DNA of 64,000 bases from contig WHVD01000027.1 in NCBI GenBank assembly GCA_015178975.1, positions 62,001 to 126,000 of the forward strand, given 5' to 3'. Both the position numbers and the translations under genes were made by a program. Source of the DNA: Hysterangium stoloniferum (lineage: Eukaryota > Basidiomycota > Agaricomycetes > Hysterangiales > Hysterangiaceae). Shown here piece by piece: positions 46,519-58,062 of this stretch. The notes below the pieces were generated by a model. It worked only from the letters and a program-made list of their open reading frames with translations, did no database searches and was not told the DNA's origin. Every line of letters starts with the position of its first letter. Positions within the stretch are counted from its first letter, which is position 1.

Positions 46519-49500
46519 TCATAGTTTCATCATTCGGATATTCGTCTTGATTTCCGCCAACGCCTCCTTCACTGGGCCATCCTTAATGAAACAAGTTTGT
46601 AGCAATCGTAAAATATTTTTCGATCTATATTGCGTTAGTGTTAAAGTCAAAGTGCCACACCATGAATAATAGACATACTTCGCTAATTCCGCCCTCTCCT
46701 CCATGAGCGACCGCATAGTCAATGCCTTCGAGCTCGCTTCATTGAGTATGTGTTCCGGCAATCCAGCTAGTCGTGCACACTCGATGCCAAAAGAGCCCTT
46801 GCTAATTCCCTCTGTGAGCTTGTACATGAAACGAATCTCCCGCCGTCCATCTATCCGAGTATCCTCGACGAAGCTCATATGTCGGTTACCAATTTCATTG
46901 GGATAACGTGCTTCCAGTTCTCGGGCGAGGGTAGGATAGTGCGTGATAAATAATGTTTGACATCGAACATCCTTGCAAAGATGCTCGAGGACTGCTCCCG
47001 CGATGGCCATCTATCATACTCTGGATGAGACAGAGGAAACCAGCTAGGGGGTGTTAAATGTGAGAGACTCACACCGTCAAACGTGGAAGTCCCCACGCCC
47101 AATTCATCCAATATCACCAGAGATTTTTCAGTCGCAGACTTGATTATGTCCCTTGTCTCAGCAATTTCTACCATAAAGGTAGATCTTCCAGCTGCCAGGT
47201 CATCCGATGCCTGATTCTAGATTAGCCGCTATCTTTTGCGATGTACATGATCATGCTTACCCCCATCCGTGTCAGAATCGCGTCATGTAAACTAAGAGAC
47301 ATGCTTTCCGCTGGAACATAGGACCCTACTTGTGCCATAAGAACTAGTAGAGCTACGAGTTTTACAACTGATGTCTTTCCCCCCATCTATTCTTCCTTTT
47401 TGGTAAATTCCTGTCGCCAAAGAAGGCTACACTCACATTTGGTCCTGATATCACAAGATTGCGAGGGGAATTACCGCCGATGTGTATACTATTTGGCACG
47501 AAGGGTTCAGAACGAACTTGTTCAATAATCGGATGGCGACCGTCCACGATAGTTACGGATAGCTCGTCGACAAAAACAGGTTTACAGAAGTCGCCCTCTA
47601 GACTCATTGTGGCAAGACTCATCAAGCAGTCAGCTGTTGCTAATTTGTTAATGGTGTCTCGAAAAAGAGCATAATATTGCTGTGCAATGTCGGAAAGGAA
47701 CGTGTTATATGCTTTATTAGCTTCTGCCACATGTCTCTCTTTGTGTTGCTCTCTCTCCTGGATAAGGGCAATGATTTCTGGAGAATGGAAGCGCATGTAG
47801 TTCTTTGTGCTAAACATAACCAGGTCAAGAGTAGTTTAAACATTTGGGGTAAAAACAGTACCTCCCGATGCGTACCCATGACGCTGGGGCTAATTTAGCA
47901 CGATCCTTGGGTAGTTCAATCACAAACTAAGAGACGAAATGTCAATTATTTAGACAACGGCGTGACAATAAAGGAACTCACCTCATCACTGAGAACTGTT
48001 ATGTATTCTAATATTGGCATCTTGACCAGTTTTCGGACTAAAAGAGTAATCCATAAACAGCCAACTTCACAAAAATTAATAAATTCAGCTACTCTTCTTG
48101 AGTTCATCTGCCAATTCACTCTCAACATGCAGTATCGCGAAAAGCGCATTTTCAACCGCAGGAAATTTCTCGCTGTCCGCCCACAAGTTTGTCTTGTTAT
48201 TTTGTCGAGCCTCCACTAAATTGATCGAACTCAAAATTTTGCTCGTAGGCGCCTTCAGAGCAGGCATGCTGGATATGATATCTGTCCACAACGAGGTGGA
48301 ACATCCCACATCAGCTGGGTTATCGAATGGCTGGAACGTTGCTCCCATGCCATTCAGAGCCGTTGCAAATGCCGCCAACTCTTTTGGTGCGATCTTTCTC
48401 ATTGCCACAGTTATAAGCTATATAAGTTGATCAACGTAGACGCCACATACCCTTCCATATTGAATGCTTGAAAGCCCTCTTGCAAGATCAGGTAATCCTT
48501 TCAAGCGGTTACGTAGAAGAGCGAGCTTAGGTGATTCGCCTAGCCGCGCCTCCTCCACAGCATCTACACGTTGCTGTAATAATCTGGACTTTATTCAGAA
48601 CCAATCCCAAAATCATAGAAGCTGAAAAAACATACACCTTGTTGACCAATGGGCGAGCAATCCAAGATCTCAGTTGTCGTTTGCCAAAAGACGTAGTAGT
48701 GCGGTTTAATATTGAGAATAAGCTTCCTTTCTCTGTAAAATCGGTCTGATTTTTGTAAATTTCACTGTTAAAAATATCAGTTAACGGAGTGTTCTCGACG
48801 TGTGCCGCTCACAGATTCCTGATCGTGCTCGCATCAAGCAACATGTGGGCCTGGGAAGAAAACTTATGAAAGAAACTGGGCTGGAGTAGTGTATTTGATA
48901 ATCCAAAATCTGCTAGATGTTTATATGTCAACGCCAACGCAACGACCACCAACTCAGGCAGTTCCATTAGAGCAGGGGGTACCTGGACTGTTGTTATGTT
49001 AACTGGGCCCAGTTTATTTGTTAATAATTTACCTGACTGGTTCTCATAATGTCCGGATAAATATTGGAATGCCTCTGAGTAATCAAAACAGTGTTTAGTC
49101 CGCTCAGTTCTAATTTTTCCTGAATGTCTATTTCAGGAGTCAGAAAAGTGTCGACAGAGCCAGAGATTACTCGCCCGTGGGTCGTAAAATGGCTGAGCAT
49201 CTTCTCTGTTGGGCCACTTAGCTTCGGTGGCAGAAGTAACTCACTCGGTTGAATATGCGCAAGTCGAGTCTGGGACTCATGAGAAGTTTTACAAGACCTG
49301 ACCAGTGCGAATTACCTCAACTTCGGTTCTTAACACAGTATCTAATATAGTATGAAAGTGTCAGACGGATGTTTTGATCTTTATCGCAATGAGGCTACCT
49401 TGAAACTGGTCATATACTACATCTCCAGCAGACGGAGTAATGCTGACGACCCCGACAAGAATTTTATCATCGCCATGCCGTGTTGTTTCCTCAAAGATGG

Positions 49501-50825
49501 CCATAAGGGAAGGAGTAGTATCTTCAAGACCATCCATATTGGAGTCAAGGTCATCAATGAATCTGCCAATAAGCGGAACCCATTGATTCAATGCATGAGG
49601 AATGCGATCATCATAACTTACGTAGACGGTGTGTACAGCTGTGTAAGTTGCCTCTCGAAAAGCGTATTTCGATTGTCACCAGCCTTCTTAAGTGCAGCTG
49701 TCTCTACCTGAGTTATAACTCCCACCTAGAAAACGACCACGATTATATAAAAAAGGACAAAGGGGGAAAACCATTCTACCTTGTAACCAGCCGCCACGAG
49801 CCTGGAGAGAAAATCAAATTGAATAATGCCAGACAATAATTGTACTGGTTGGAGCGAACTTTTTTACGTTAACCTTTAAATTGTGGGCCGGACAGCTAGT
49901 ACGCAGAAAATTCCGATCCAACCCATAATAAAATCCTAACACCTGGCCCGCAATCTAAATTATATTATTATTATAATCCAGGGAAAAGAGAGTGCGGAAT
50001 ACCTTTGCGTCGTTTCCATAAAAACTTACAGGGGGTTTTCTCTGTTAATAGATAAGCATGCAAATTATACAAAAGGCTAACCAAAATTTATATCCGACTT
50101 CAACTAGAAGCACTATATCTGGGTATTTGTTTTTGAATTGAATTACCTAATGATCAGAGTTCGATTTCGCTTTAAAAAAGATGCATACATGCCGTGAGTT
50201 TTGGCAAAAAGCTGTGACTTACTGCTTCCTCAAGGGGAGTACAAGGAATGCCTTCCGGACCAAGTGGGGGTCCAGCTTTGCGAGCATTACTCCGCCTAGT
50301 AGCTTTACCAAGTGCCCTCGAGTCCTCTGCAGCGAATTTTTGAAGCTTGTGAGCGCTTGATTCGGGTACTGATGAGAGGTAGTCTGAGCAGCCTTCAGAC
50401 CGGGTAACTGCAGTCACCGCTGCGTCCCGGCGATGTAATTTCTCTCTAAAAGATACCGCTCTCACTTCCTGCACGGGGTTTCCAGAACTTTTATCATTAT
50501 ATTGGGAATTGATGTCTGGTGCAGTGCTACTTCCGCCTTCGTCTCGCGATGGATGCGAGAATCTCCACCTCGAGGCTGATGACCTTTGCAGCTTGTCCAC
50601 ATCTTTAAATTCAGGAACTCCCGAGGGGCCTCCAGATATTCCAGATGAATCATCAAAAAATGACGATGTCACCTTTGCATCTCTGGACTTCTTTGTAGGA
50701 GGCTCTAAGTCTTCGTTCAAAGCGTCTTCAGTAAGATCAATTGTAGAGCTCCTCCTTTTTTTCGCAAAAAATGACGATATAGTTTGCTGACCACGTGACG
50801 ATGGAGGGTTGCCTTTAGATGCCAT
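46519..50825 (-). CDS. MSH3: DNA mismatch repair protein MSH3
   Basis: A gene with many introns, ending at 46519 and starting [20 protein letters not shown]; residues 13-20 form a PCNA-binding PIP box. The mismatch-binding domain follows ([53 protein letters not shown]), then the connector ([21 protein letters not shown]), lever/clamp parts and the ATPase. Walker A is ISGPN-MGGKTS, split by an intron near 47430, then GSYVPAESM, the [16 protein letters not shown] signature and Walker [17 protein letters not shown]. The C-terminus ([30 protein letters not shown]) is typical. MSH3 pairs with MSH2 to recognise insertion/deletion loops. MSH3 rather than MSH6 is indicated by the ITPSAGDVV and CTPLEEA stretches. 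The usual DELGRGTSTHDG is [12 protein letters not shown] here. Not every intron was mapped. Confidence 0.93.
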
Positions 50826-50926
50826 TCGTTGACTTCAACGACGGATACGGCCAAGTTATAAAGGAAGCGTGACAACGGGTGACTACTGACGTCACGATTA
50901 ATGACGCGAGTCTGTAACGCGTTTTT
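50826..50926. promoter_or_regulatory. Shared 101-bp divergent promoter gap of MSH3 and ATP12
   Basis: Only 101 bp separate the two start codons. The gap contains TGACGTCACGATTAATGACG, with a perfect CRE/ATF-type palindrome TGACGTCA, and an ACGCGT MluI-type box (the cell-cycle MBF site) just before the ATP12 start. Both are candidate regulatory sites; the assignment is by sequence match only. Confidence 0.55.
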
Positions 50927-52108
50927 ATGTCAACACATTTACTGTTCAGGTCGTTAAGCCTCAGGAACTTTACGAGAGCACAGCAGAGGCCATGGGCGAG
51001 ACATTATCACCAATCATGCGCCACCAGATCTCAAGTTTCTGCGGACATGCCGCCAGTAACTGCAACAAACAGTAAGTAGCCGTCAATCAAATTGCTTTAC
51101 TATCCAATGACCTTGATTAGGAGCTCAAGTTACCGCGAGGCGTTTCTGGAAAACGGTTGGGATTGAGGAACGTCCTGGTATACTGCCACATACATGCTGT
51201 AGTGTCTCTTTTTTACTTTGGCTTATAAAAGATTCTTTTTTGGTAACATTGGATAAACGACCACTGAAAACCCCTGAAGGAGCGGTGCTAGCTATTCCCA
51301 GGTCGAAGAGATTACTGGCTACATTAATTGCTCATGAGTGGGAAAATCAGGAGACTCTAATAAAGCCTTATGCTCTCCCAATGGTGTGCAATTTACTAGT
51401 TCTCCTTACATTACTGTTTATGAACGTTCTAATTACATTAGACTTCGCTTGCCTCAAGAGCAATTGACTCTTTCCAAAAGCAGTCCACTCGAGTTGCAAC
51501 AAGAGAAGCACTATTGGATTACTTTGATACCGATACGATTTGGTACGTTCGACGTCAATAACCTTGAATCACCTAGCCATTTCGGCCAGTTTCTTTACAG
51601 ATCATCCGCCTACACTGGTAAGTCTCCAACAAAGGCACTGGTTGCCGTTGCTCTTGTGGGCTGAGGAAGAATTCAAAATCGAAATACGCCGTTTTGACTC
51701 CCTGATGGTTACACCTCAATCCACTGAGGCCAAAGAAGCCATTAGAAATGCGTTAGATGGTATGGATGCGTGGAAGCTAGCTGGTACGTCTTACCAAAAT
51801 ATAAGATACTAATCTTTTTGACCGCAGTGATGCATGTAGCTATGGAACGTGCTGCGTATGCGGCAAAGTCTATCATAATTGCACTGGCTTTGATCCGAGG
51901 AAAAGTATCCGTCGAGGAGGCCGCTCAAGCTGCACATGTAGAAGTAACTAGTCAGATTCAAAAATGGGGGGAAGTAGAGGATAGTACGTTGTTTCTGCCA
52001 TTTATCCGTCTCGTGCATGACTAACGCTTCCTATCAGCCCACGACGTTGACTTCCATGAAATCCGAAGGCAACTTGGTAGTGCTGCTTGCTTACTTGTTG
52101 ATTTATAG
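50927..52108 (+). CDS. ATP12: ATP12, F1-ATPase assembly chaperone
   Basis: Seven exons (50927-51071, 51130-51177, 51232-51383, 51442-51542, 51590-51783, 51828-51983, 52038-52108) sum to 867 nt, 288 residues. The first 40 residues, MSTHLLFRSLSLRNFTRA and on, are basic and hydroxylated with no acid, a mitochondrial presequence. Family marks are RRFWKTVGIEE, LVTLDKRPLKTPEG, LIAHEWENQETLIKPYALPM, TSLASRAID, HWLPLLLWAEEEF, ALALIRGKVSVEEAAQAAHV and VEDTHDVDFHEIRRQLG. ATP12 binds the F1 alpha subunit in the matrix and prevents its aggregation during ATP synthase assembly. A start at the downstream ATG 50992 would be out of frame with the domain, so 50927 is preferred. It diverges from MSH3. Confidence 0.95.
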
Positions 52109-52258
52109 TCGTGTCAATATTATGCACTTATAGTTGTATACAATGATGTCTTTAAGAAATTTAAGAGTGAAACGGGGTGAGGGGCGCCTATTTCGCCTAC
52201 GTTTACTGTCACCTTGTTACGAAGGTGTGGAATCCCTATCGTAGTTCTAGGTTAAAGC

Positions 52259-54186
52259 ATGTCTCAAGCAGGGCTCAACTCCCTCGCGACAATCATAAAG
52301 AGGTTCTGAACTCATTCTACAGTTTCTTGTCACCTCTAACATGCGCTTCTTTTTTTCCCGCAAGTGCAGGCTTGAAGCAGCAACCTCTAGGCTCGAAGAT
52401 TTGGCAACAGCCACATCTGTTGTTCCTTCTCAAGTTTCAGGGTCATCTCCAGCTCCTCCCCCTCCCCCACCACCGCCACCGCCACCGCCCGCACCTGAGG
52501 TCATCGAAATACCTACGACGCCCGTGGTGGTTGAGGCTTTTGATGATGCCGTCATTGACACTAATCTCAAGCCGTTCGTGGAATTCACCAAATCATTCTG
52601 TGGACCTCCAGTAGTGGAGCAGGTGTGTTGTCTTTATAGGTTATTTATACGTCTCACTGAATCCGCATAGGTCGCTGTCCTCAAGAAACAGTTTGATTAT
52701 ATACGCACGACCCTTTTAATGGCTTCAGCGTGTCAGAAGCCAGGGAAAGAGGGTTTGGAAGAGATGATTGCTCCTTTGTTACTCCTGAGTGAAGAAGTAC
52801 TCCGTTACAAGCGTGCCCAGCGTACAGATTGGGATAACCACCTATCGATGATTGGCGAAAGCAATCAAGCATTTGGATGGATCACCTATGTGAGTTCAAT
52901 TATTCGATTTACGAAGATTACTGATTTATTCTTAGGAGCCGAAACCGGGAGCATTCATTAAAGAGATGATCGACTCAGCCCAATACTATGGAAATCGGGT
53001 GACTAAGGACTTCAAAGACAAGTAAGACGGCACTAGCATCTTTGGAAAACTACTTATTTTATGAAAAGAGATGTGAAGCATATTGACTGGGTCAAGAAAT
53101 ATATCGCGCTTTTAGACGCCATGCGCAAATATGTCATCACATATCATACCGCGGGTCTGGTGTGGAACTCAAAGGTCATATACCATGTCATCTCATGATG
53201 ATAATCTGGGCATTTATATATTACTGAATATAGGGCATTACCTTAGCCGAGTACAAAAGTAAAGGTTCAATTACCAGCGGCGCGCCTCCACCACCTCCAC
53301 CGCCCCCACTGCTTGCAGCTGCATCCTTTGCCTCCAGTAACGCTGGCGGTGTTGCTGCAGTATTTGCTGAACTTAATCGTGGAGAAGAGGTCACAAAGGG
53401 ATTGCGGAAAGTTGATAAGTCGGAAATGACACATAAGAACCCAGCGTTGAGAGCCAGTAGTGTGGTGCCTGCATCGACTGGAACGGGTGGGTCTTGTAAA
53501 TTTATTGTATTCCCCACGTTTATATTCCTTCCTTAGCACCAAAGAAACCTGCTAAACCAAGCAAGCCACCTAGCTTGGCCGGCAAGAAGCCAGCCAAGTT
53601 TGCTCTGGAAGGAAGAAAATGGATAATTGTGCGCTTCCATATGTTGATATATCTGATACCGTTCGTTACTAATTGACATCTTTTACAGGAATATCAGGAG
53701 AATGACCGGACTTTAGAAGTGAATGATGCCGAACTTGGCCATACGGTTAGTTTGTATGGATGCAAGAATGTCACACTTCAAGTAAAGGGAAAAGTCAATG
53801 CTGTCACCTTGGGTAGATTTTTTTGCTTCATCAGTCTAGTTGACTTTTCGTTAATTTTGATGACAGCGAATTGCACAAAAACCTCAGTATTGGTCGATTC
53901 CGTGATTTCTAGCGTATCGGTGACGAATTGCCCCTCATTCCAACTTCAGATCACGGGCAGCGCTCCTACCGTCCAGCTGGATTCAACCGACTCTGGGCAA
54001 ATATATTTATCTCGCGACTGCCTAGGCGTGGAAATAACTACCGCACAGTGCAGTGGCATCAATGTGAATGTTCCCACAGAAGGGGCCGAGGAGGGCATTT
54101 TCGATGAGAAGCCTATCCCTGAGATGCTGAAGACGGTGATTAAGAACGGGAAGCTAGAAACGACTATCGTAGAACACGCTGGTTAA
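52259..54186 (+). CDS. cap1: Adenylyl cyclase-associated protein (CAP/SRV2)
   Basis: Nine exons (52259-52302, 52370-52622, 52671-52889, 52936-53021, 53069-53174, 53234-53486, 53537-53628, 53689-53812, 53867-54186) sum to 1497 nt, 498 residues. The N-terminus MSQAGLNSLATIIKRLEAAT with TSRLEDLA is the oligomerising coiled coil that also binds adenylyl cyclase. A first polyproline run follows, then the helical folded domain (AVLKKQFDYIR to HTAGLVWNSKG), a second polyproline run after GSITSGA, a WH2-like segment (ELNRGEEVTKGLRKVDKSEMTHKNP), and the beta-helical C-terminal CARP domain (KWIIEYQEND, VSLYGCKNVTLQVKGK, QIYLSRDCLGVEI). CAP recycles cofilin-bound ADP-actin and links Ras/cAMP signalling to actin. 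It starts 150 bp after the ATP12 stop. Confidence 0.95.
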
Positions 54187-54513
54187 GGCTTTACCAAAAT
54201 GTTATGTAATGGGATTTTTTTATTTCCCATCCAAATTTTATTGCATTATTTGAGATATTAAGCCTACAAATGATAAGTGTGAATTGTATAAAGTGTCGGA
54301 CAGTCGATGGTTACCTGGTTTCGGGGATTACAGCACGGAGATTACAGCAGTTTGTTGACTGAATCCTTTCTGCAATGCTGGCCAATTTTCCGGGACTGAA
54401 TTAAGCGGTATTCAATCCGGCACAGCAGTGGCATGAATTAGCGCTACGCGGTAGTTAGTGTATGACCTGCTTGGAGCCGCCCTATCCGCAAGCTATAGCT
54501 ACTTTCAATTGCA
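54187..54513. other. Intergenic region between CAP and the PhoD-like gene
   Basis: This 327-bp stretch holds the CAP 3' flank and the promoter of the next gene, both on the plus strand. No additional gene is seen. Confidence 0.4.
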
Positions 54514-57500
54514 ATGGATAACCCTGGATGGAGAGCAGCCCGAAAAGCAGCCCGCGTATGTTGTATTTAAGCCTCTTGATTGGTTTTCAATAAAAGAGAA
54601 CATTGGTATTCAATAATCAATAGGAGGATGAGCAGTATTGGTACCCACAGCGTGAAACCACGGGTCGCTTCAGTGGTGTTGAGCATGCAGAACCACTAAA
54701 TGAGGTATGAGATTATATCTTTACAATTATGGCACTACTGAATATGCTTGCAGTCGTTCATAGGCGGGTTCAGACCCCTCGGTGCGGCTGCATCACGTAT
54801 ACACCCCCAACAACATTCCATTGACTCGAATAGCGTTTCACCACCCTCTTCTGAGAGTGCAGTTTCGGCTGCTCCTTTATCGGCAGTTGAGCGATCACGG
54901 ATCCAACAAAGTCATGCGCCCCCTCGTATGAACCCACACTTACAAGTCATGTGTGGTCCGTTATTACGGTACGACACTGTTAACGCGCAAGGATATTATA
55001 GGGGCGCTTGTCTGCTTGTCAGTACGTGAAGAATAATATATTAAGTCTGGAAACATATAACTGTCACGATACAGCTGCTGATGCTGGCTCGATTTATGAC
55101 CCACATCCCAATCTCTCCTTGGAATGGGACCCCGATCGTCCTCAGCCTGTACGACGAATGAATACGAATCGAAGTCGCTTGATTTCACTCAGACGCATTG
55201 GTCCTAAAACAACAGAATTATCTGACGGTCTTCCGTCGGTGATTTCAGGACCATTGGGATATGGTACCGTCTCAGATGACGGATATGTTTCCTCAGGTCC
55301 CCGCGCCCAAAAGACTGTCGTTCCGGGACAGGAAATATGGGTTTATCATCAAGCATCCACGTATATGCTTATCCACTTCAATAATATTTCTTCAGTACAC
55401 TCATTCTTTCACTTAGTACTTGCACTTTCTGGCGGTTCTTGTTCGAGATTCCGTTGACCGAGACGGAGATGAGCGTTCGATACCGTATTAACCAGGGCGC
55501 CGAATTGGAATTTTGGGTGCCCGGACGGAGCCAAAATTTACGGTGGGCAGCCCATTCCGTTGAGTCTGATGCCTTCAAATGCTTTCATTCCATCTCTTAC
55601 CGCACTGTTCATGCAAAAAATAGTGCAACGGATTTAGTGTAAGTCAGATAACGAGTTAATCACTTGGTCTTTAATTCAACGCAATAACATAGGCCGGAAT
55701 CAACCCGGATGATTTTCGAGGTCCGGGATTCTCCAGTGGGACAGACCCCGTTTGGACAGATCTTTTGAACAAACACGTGGAGCGCCCTTTTCATGTCCTG
55801 GTTGGTGGTGGTGATCAGATATACTGTGACGCGTATGATTGGATCCTTGTGTGATATTTGCTTCTTGTTGACACGCTATTCATTCCTGAAGACTTACCCG
55901 GGAGCCAGAACTCCAAGAATGGGTACATAACAAAAGCCCGGCTTCAAAAAAGGCGTATCCTATGACTGAGGTGTGTTGTCGTGTTGTACATATGTATCTC
56001 GGAATATTTATTTTTAAGGAGCTTCTATCTGCTATTGACAGGTATGTCCGCATATTAAAACATATCAAAAAATTCGCACAGTTGCATGTTAGATTTTATT
56101 TCAATCATTATTGTGTAGTATTTCGTTCTGGGGCATTTGCCCAGGCCAATTGTTCGATGTAAGCATTTTAAATTATTATCTAATATATTTTAACTGAGGC
56201 AATGGCGTAGACCCATGGCCAACATGTGAGTGTGATATTCGTTCTTTGTGTATTCTATATCCAAACCGTCGTTGAATTTAGGCTTGACGATCATGATCTG
56301 TGAGTGCAGCGCCCAAATCTGCCCCAAGAAAGATATACTAACACCGTTTTTTCTTAAAGTATTGACGGTTTCGGAAGCTGTGCGACAAACTCATCATATG
56401 TTCACTGGGAAGTGTACTTATTAATTGATATTAGATCCCGATGATCTCCAAAGCTCACCTGTATTCAAAACGTAAGTCTGTTCAAACCGACCCACCGGCG
56501 ATGATTTTTATCCCAGTTGCATGAATTAGTATCGGCTCTCGTGGTTATTTCTTCTATTTGCTATTCCAATGTTTTGTTGAACCGTCTCTCGACGGAAAGG
56601 AGCACAAACCTTATGTGCACACCTTTCACAGCACTATCATTGGTGGTGACGGCCCATGGGTTCCCTACCGGTCTCATAACATATTAACATATATGGGTCC
56701 AAACGTTTGGATGCTTATGCTCGATTGCAGGTATTGCGCATTACAATCGGCTCCATATAACGAATTCACAACCTTTGCAGAGCAGAAAGGAAGAAGGATC
56801 AAGTCTGCAGTACCCTCCAATATCAGCATGTGTTAGATGGCTTGTATCGACTCCCGGCCAGCGTTGAGCATCTAATTGTTCAAACTGGTATACCAATCGC
56901 ATATCCCCGGATGAATTTCTTGGAGTGTGTTCGCTTGATTTGATGACGAGAACTACTAATGACTGGGAGCAGAACCGCTCTGGAGTCAAAACTCAACCCC
57001 CTGGTAGCCCTTGGAAGGGCTGGTACACTAGGACTTTCCTCAATGGTTAATAAATTCAATGCTGACGCTGAACTTCTGGATGACTTGGTGAGCGTTGTCC
57101 GGTATATACCAAATTCGGATTGTTGAAATGTGCTAGAATGACCACTGGACTGCGAAAGGACACAAGGTAATAGATATAACATCCTCAATTGTTTTTCTTA
57201 CCCCTTTCTAGAAAGAGCGTAATTGGTTCATCGAAAGAATGCAAGACTTTGCGCAGGTCAGGAAAATCCGCGTCAGCTTCCTTTCAGGGGATGTGCACTG
57301 TGCGGCCGTTGGGGTACTTAAAACACTCACGAAGAGCAAGGAGCCGGACGTTACTCCCGCGTTAGACCATCGCTACATGCTTAACATCGTGAGCAGTGCA
57401 ATTGTTAACACGCCGTAAGTTGATAATCTTGTATTCGCATGATCTGCGCTGACTATCATCTCCAATTAGTCCACCAGCAGGAGTTTTATCCATGGTATCT

Positions 57501-57869
57501 ACATTAGCTGACAAACGTCATAGAACCATGCACTATGCAAATACTGATGAAACTATGGTTAGCCTTCCTTCCAGTTTCAGACACGAACATGATTAGATAA
57601 CCTGTCTGCCAGGTGCCACTCTTCGAGAGGGATCCAAATGGGACTGGCTCGAAATCGAAATACATCATGGGGCGTCGAAACTGGTGCCAAGTGGAGTGGA
57701 ATGGGACTACCGGTGAACTAGAATTCAAGATCCAGGTTGAGCGAGAAAAGGGTATTGGGGAAACGTCCGGGTGGGTCTCTCTGTCCAGATGTTGTAGCTT
57801 TCAGGGCTTTTGCTCAAGGGCCGTTCTAGGTATCTAATCTCCGCACCGCCCCCAAGATGGAGAAGATAG
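54514..57869 (+). CDS. PhoD-like metallophosphatase
   Basis: The gene starts MDNPGWRAARKAAR (54514), spliced to EDEQYWYPQRET after a 5' intron, and ends ISAPPPRWRR with the stop at 57867-57869. Landmarks along the protein are MCGPLLRYDTVN, AGSIYDPHP, LEFWVPGRSQN, GINPDDFRGPGF, the metal-binding LVGGGDQIYCD, REPELQEWV, MLDDHDLIDGFGS, FLSGDVHCAAVGVLK and IMGRRNWCQVEW. Asp and His residues in GGDQIYCD, DDHD and GDVHC fit the PhoD-type di-metal site. The family is widespread in fungi; the substrate is not established, with phosphodiesters likely. The gene has well over ten introns and includes micro-exons of 15 nt (56212-56226) and 18 nt (56282-56299). It is convergent with ASH2 downstream, 193 bp between stops. 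Confidence 0.92.
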
Positions 57870-58062
57870 CAATCCCGCCATAGCAGCGCAACCCAACTAT
57901 ACCAACAGATATGCAGTTAAATATATCCTTGTTACTCCATGAATAGTGTATGAACAGGGAGTAATAATTTATCCTCCCTCTTTCTTGAATACTAGCGTCT
58001 GATCACATGCTATAATGTATCGCCTTGATTTGTATACCCATAATGAATGAATGAATAGTGGT

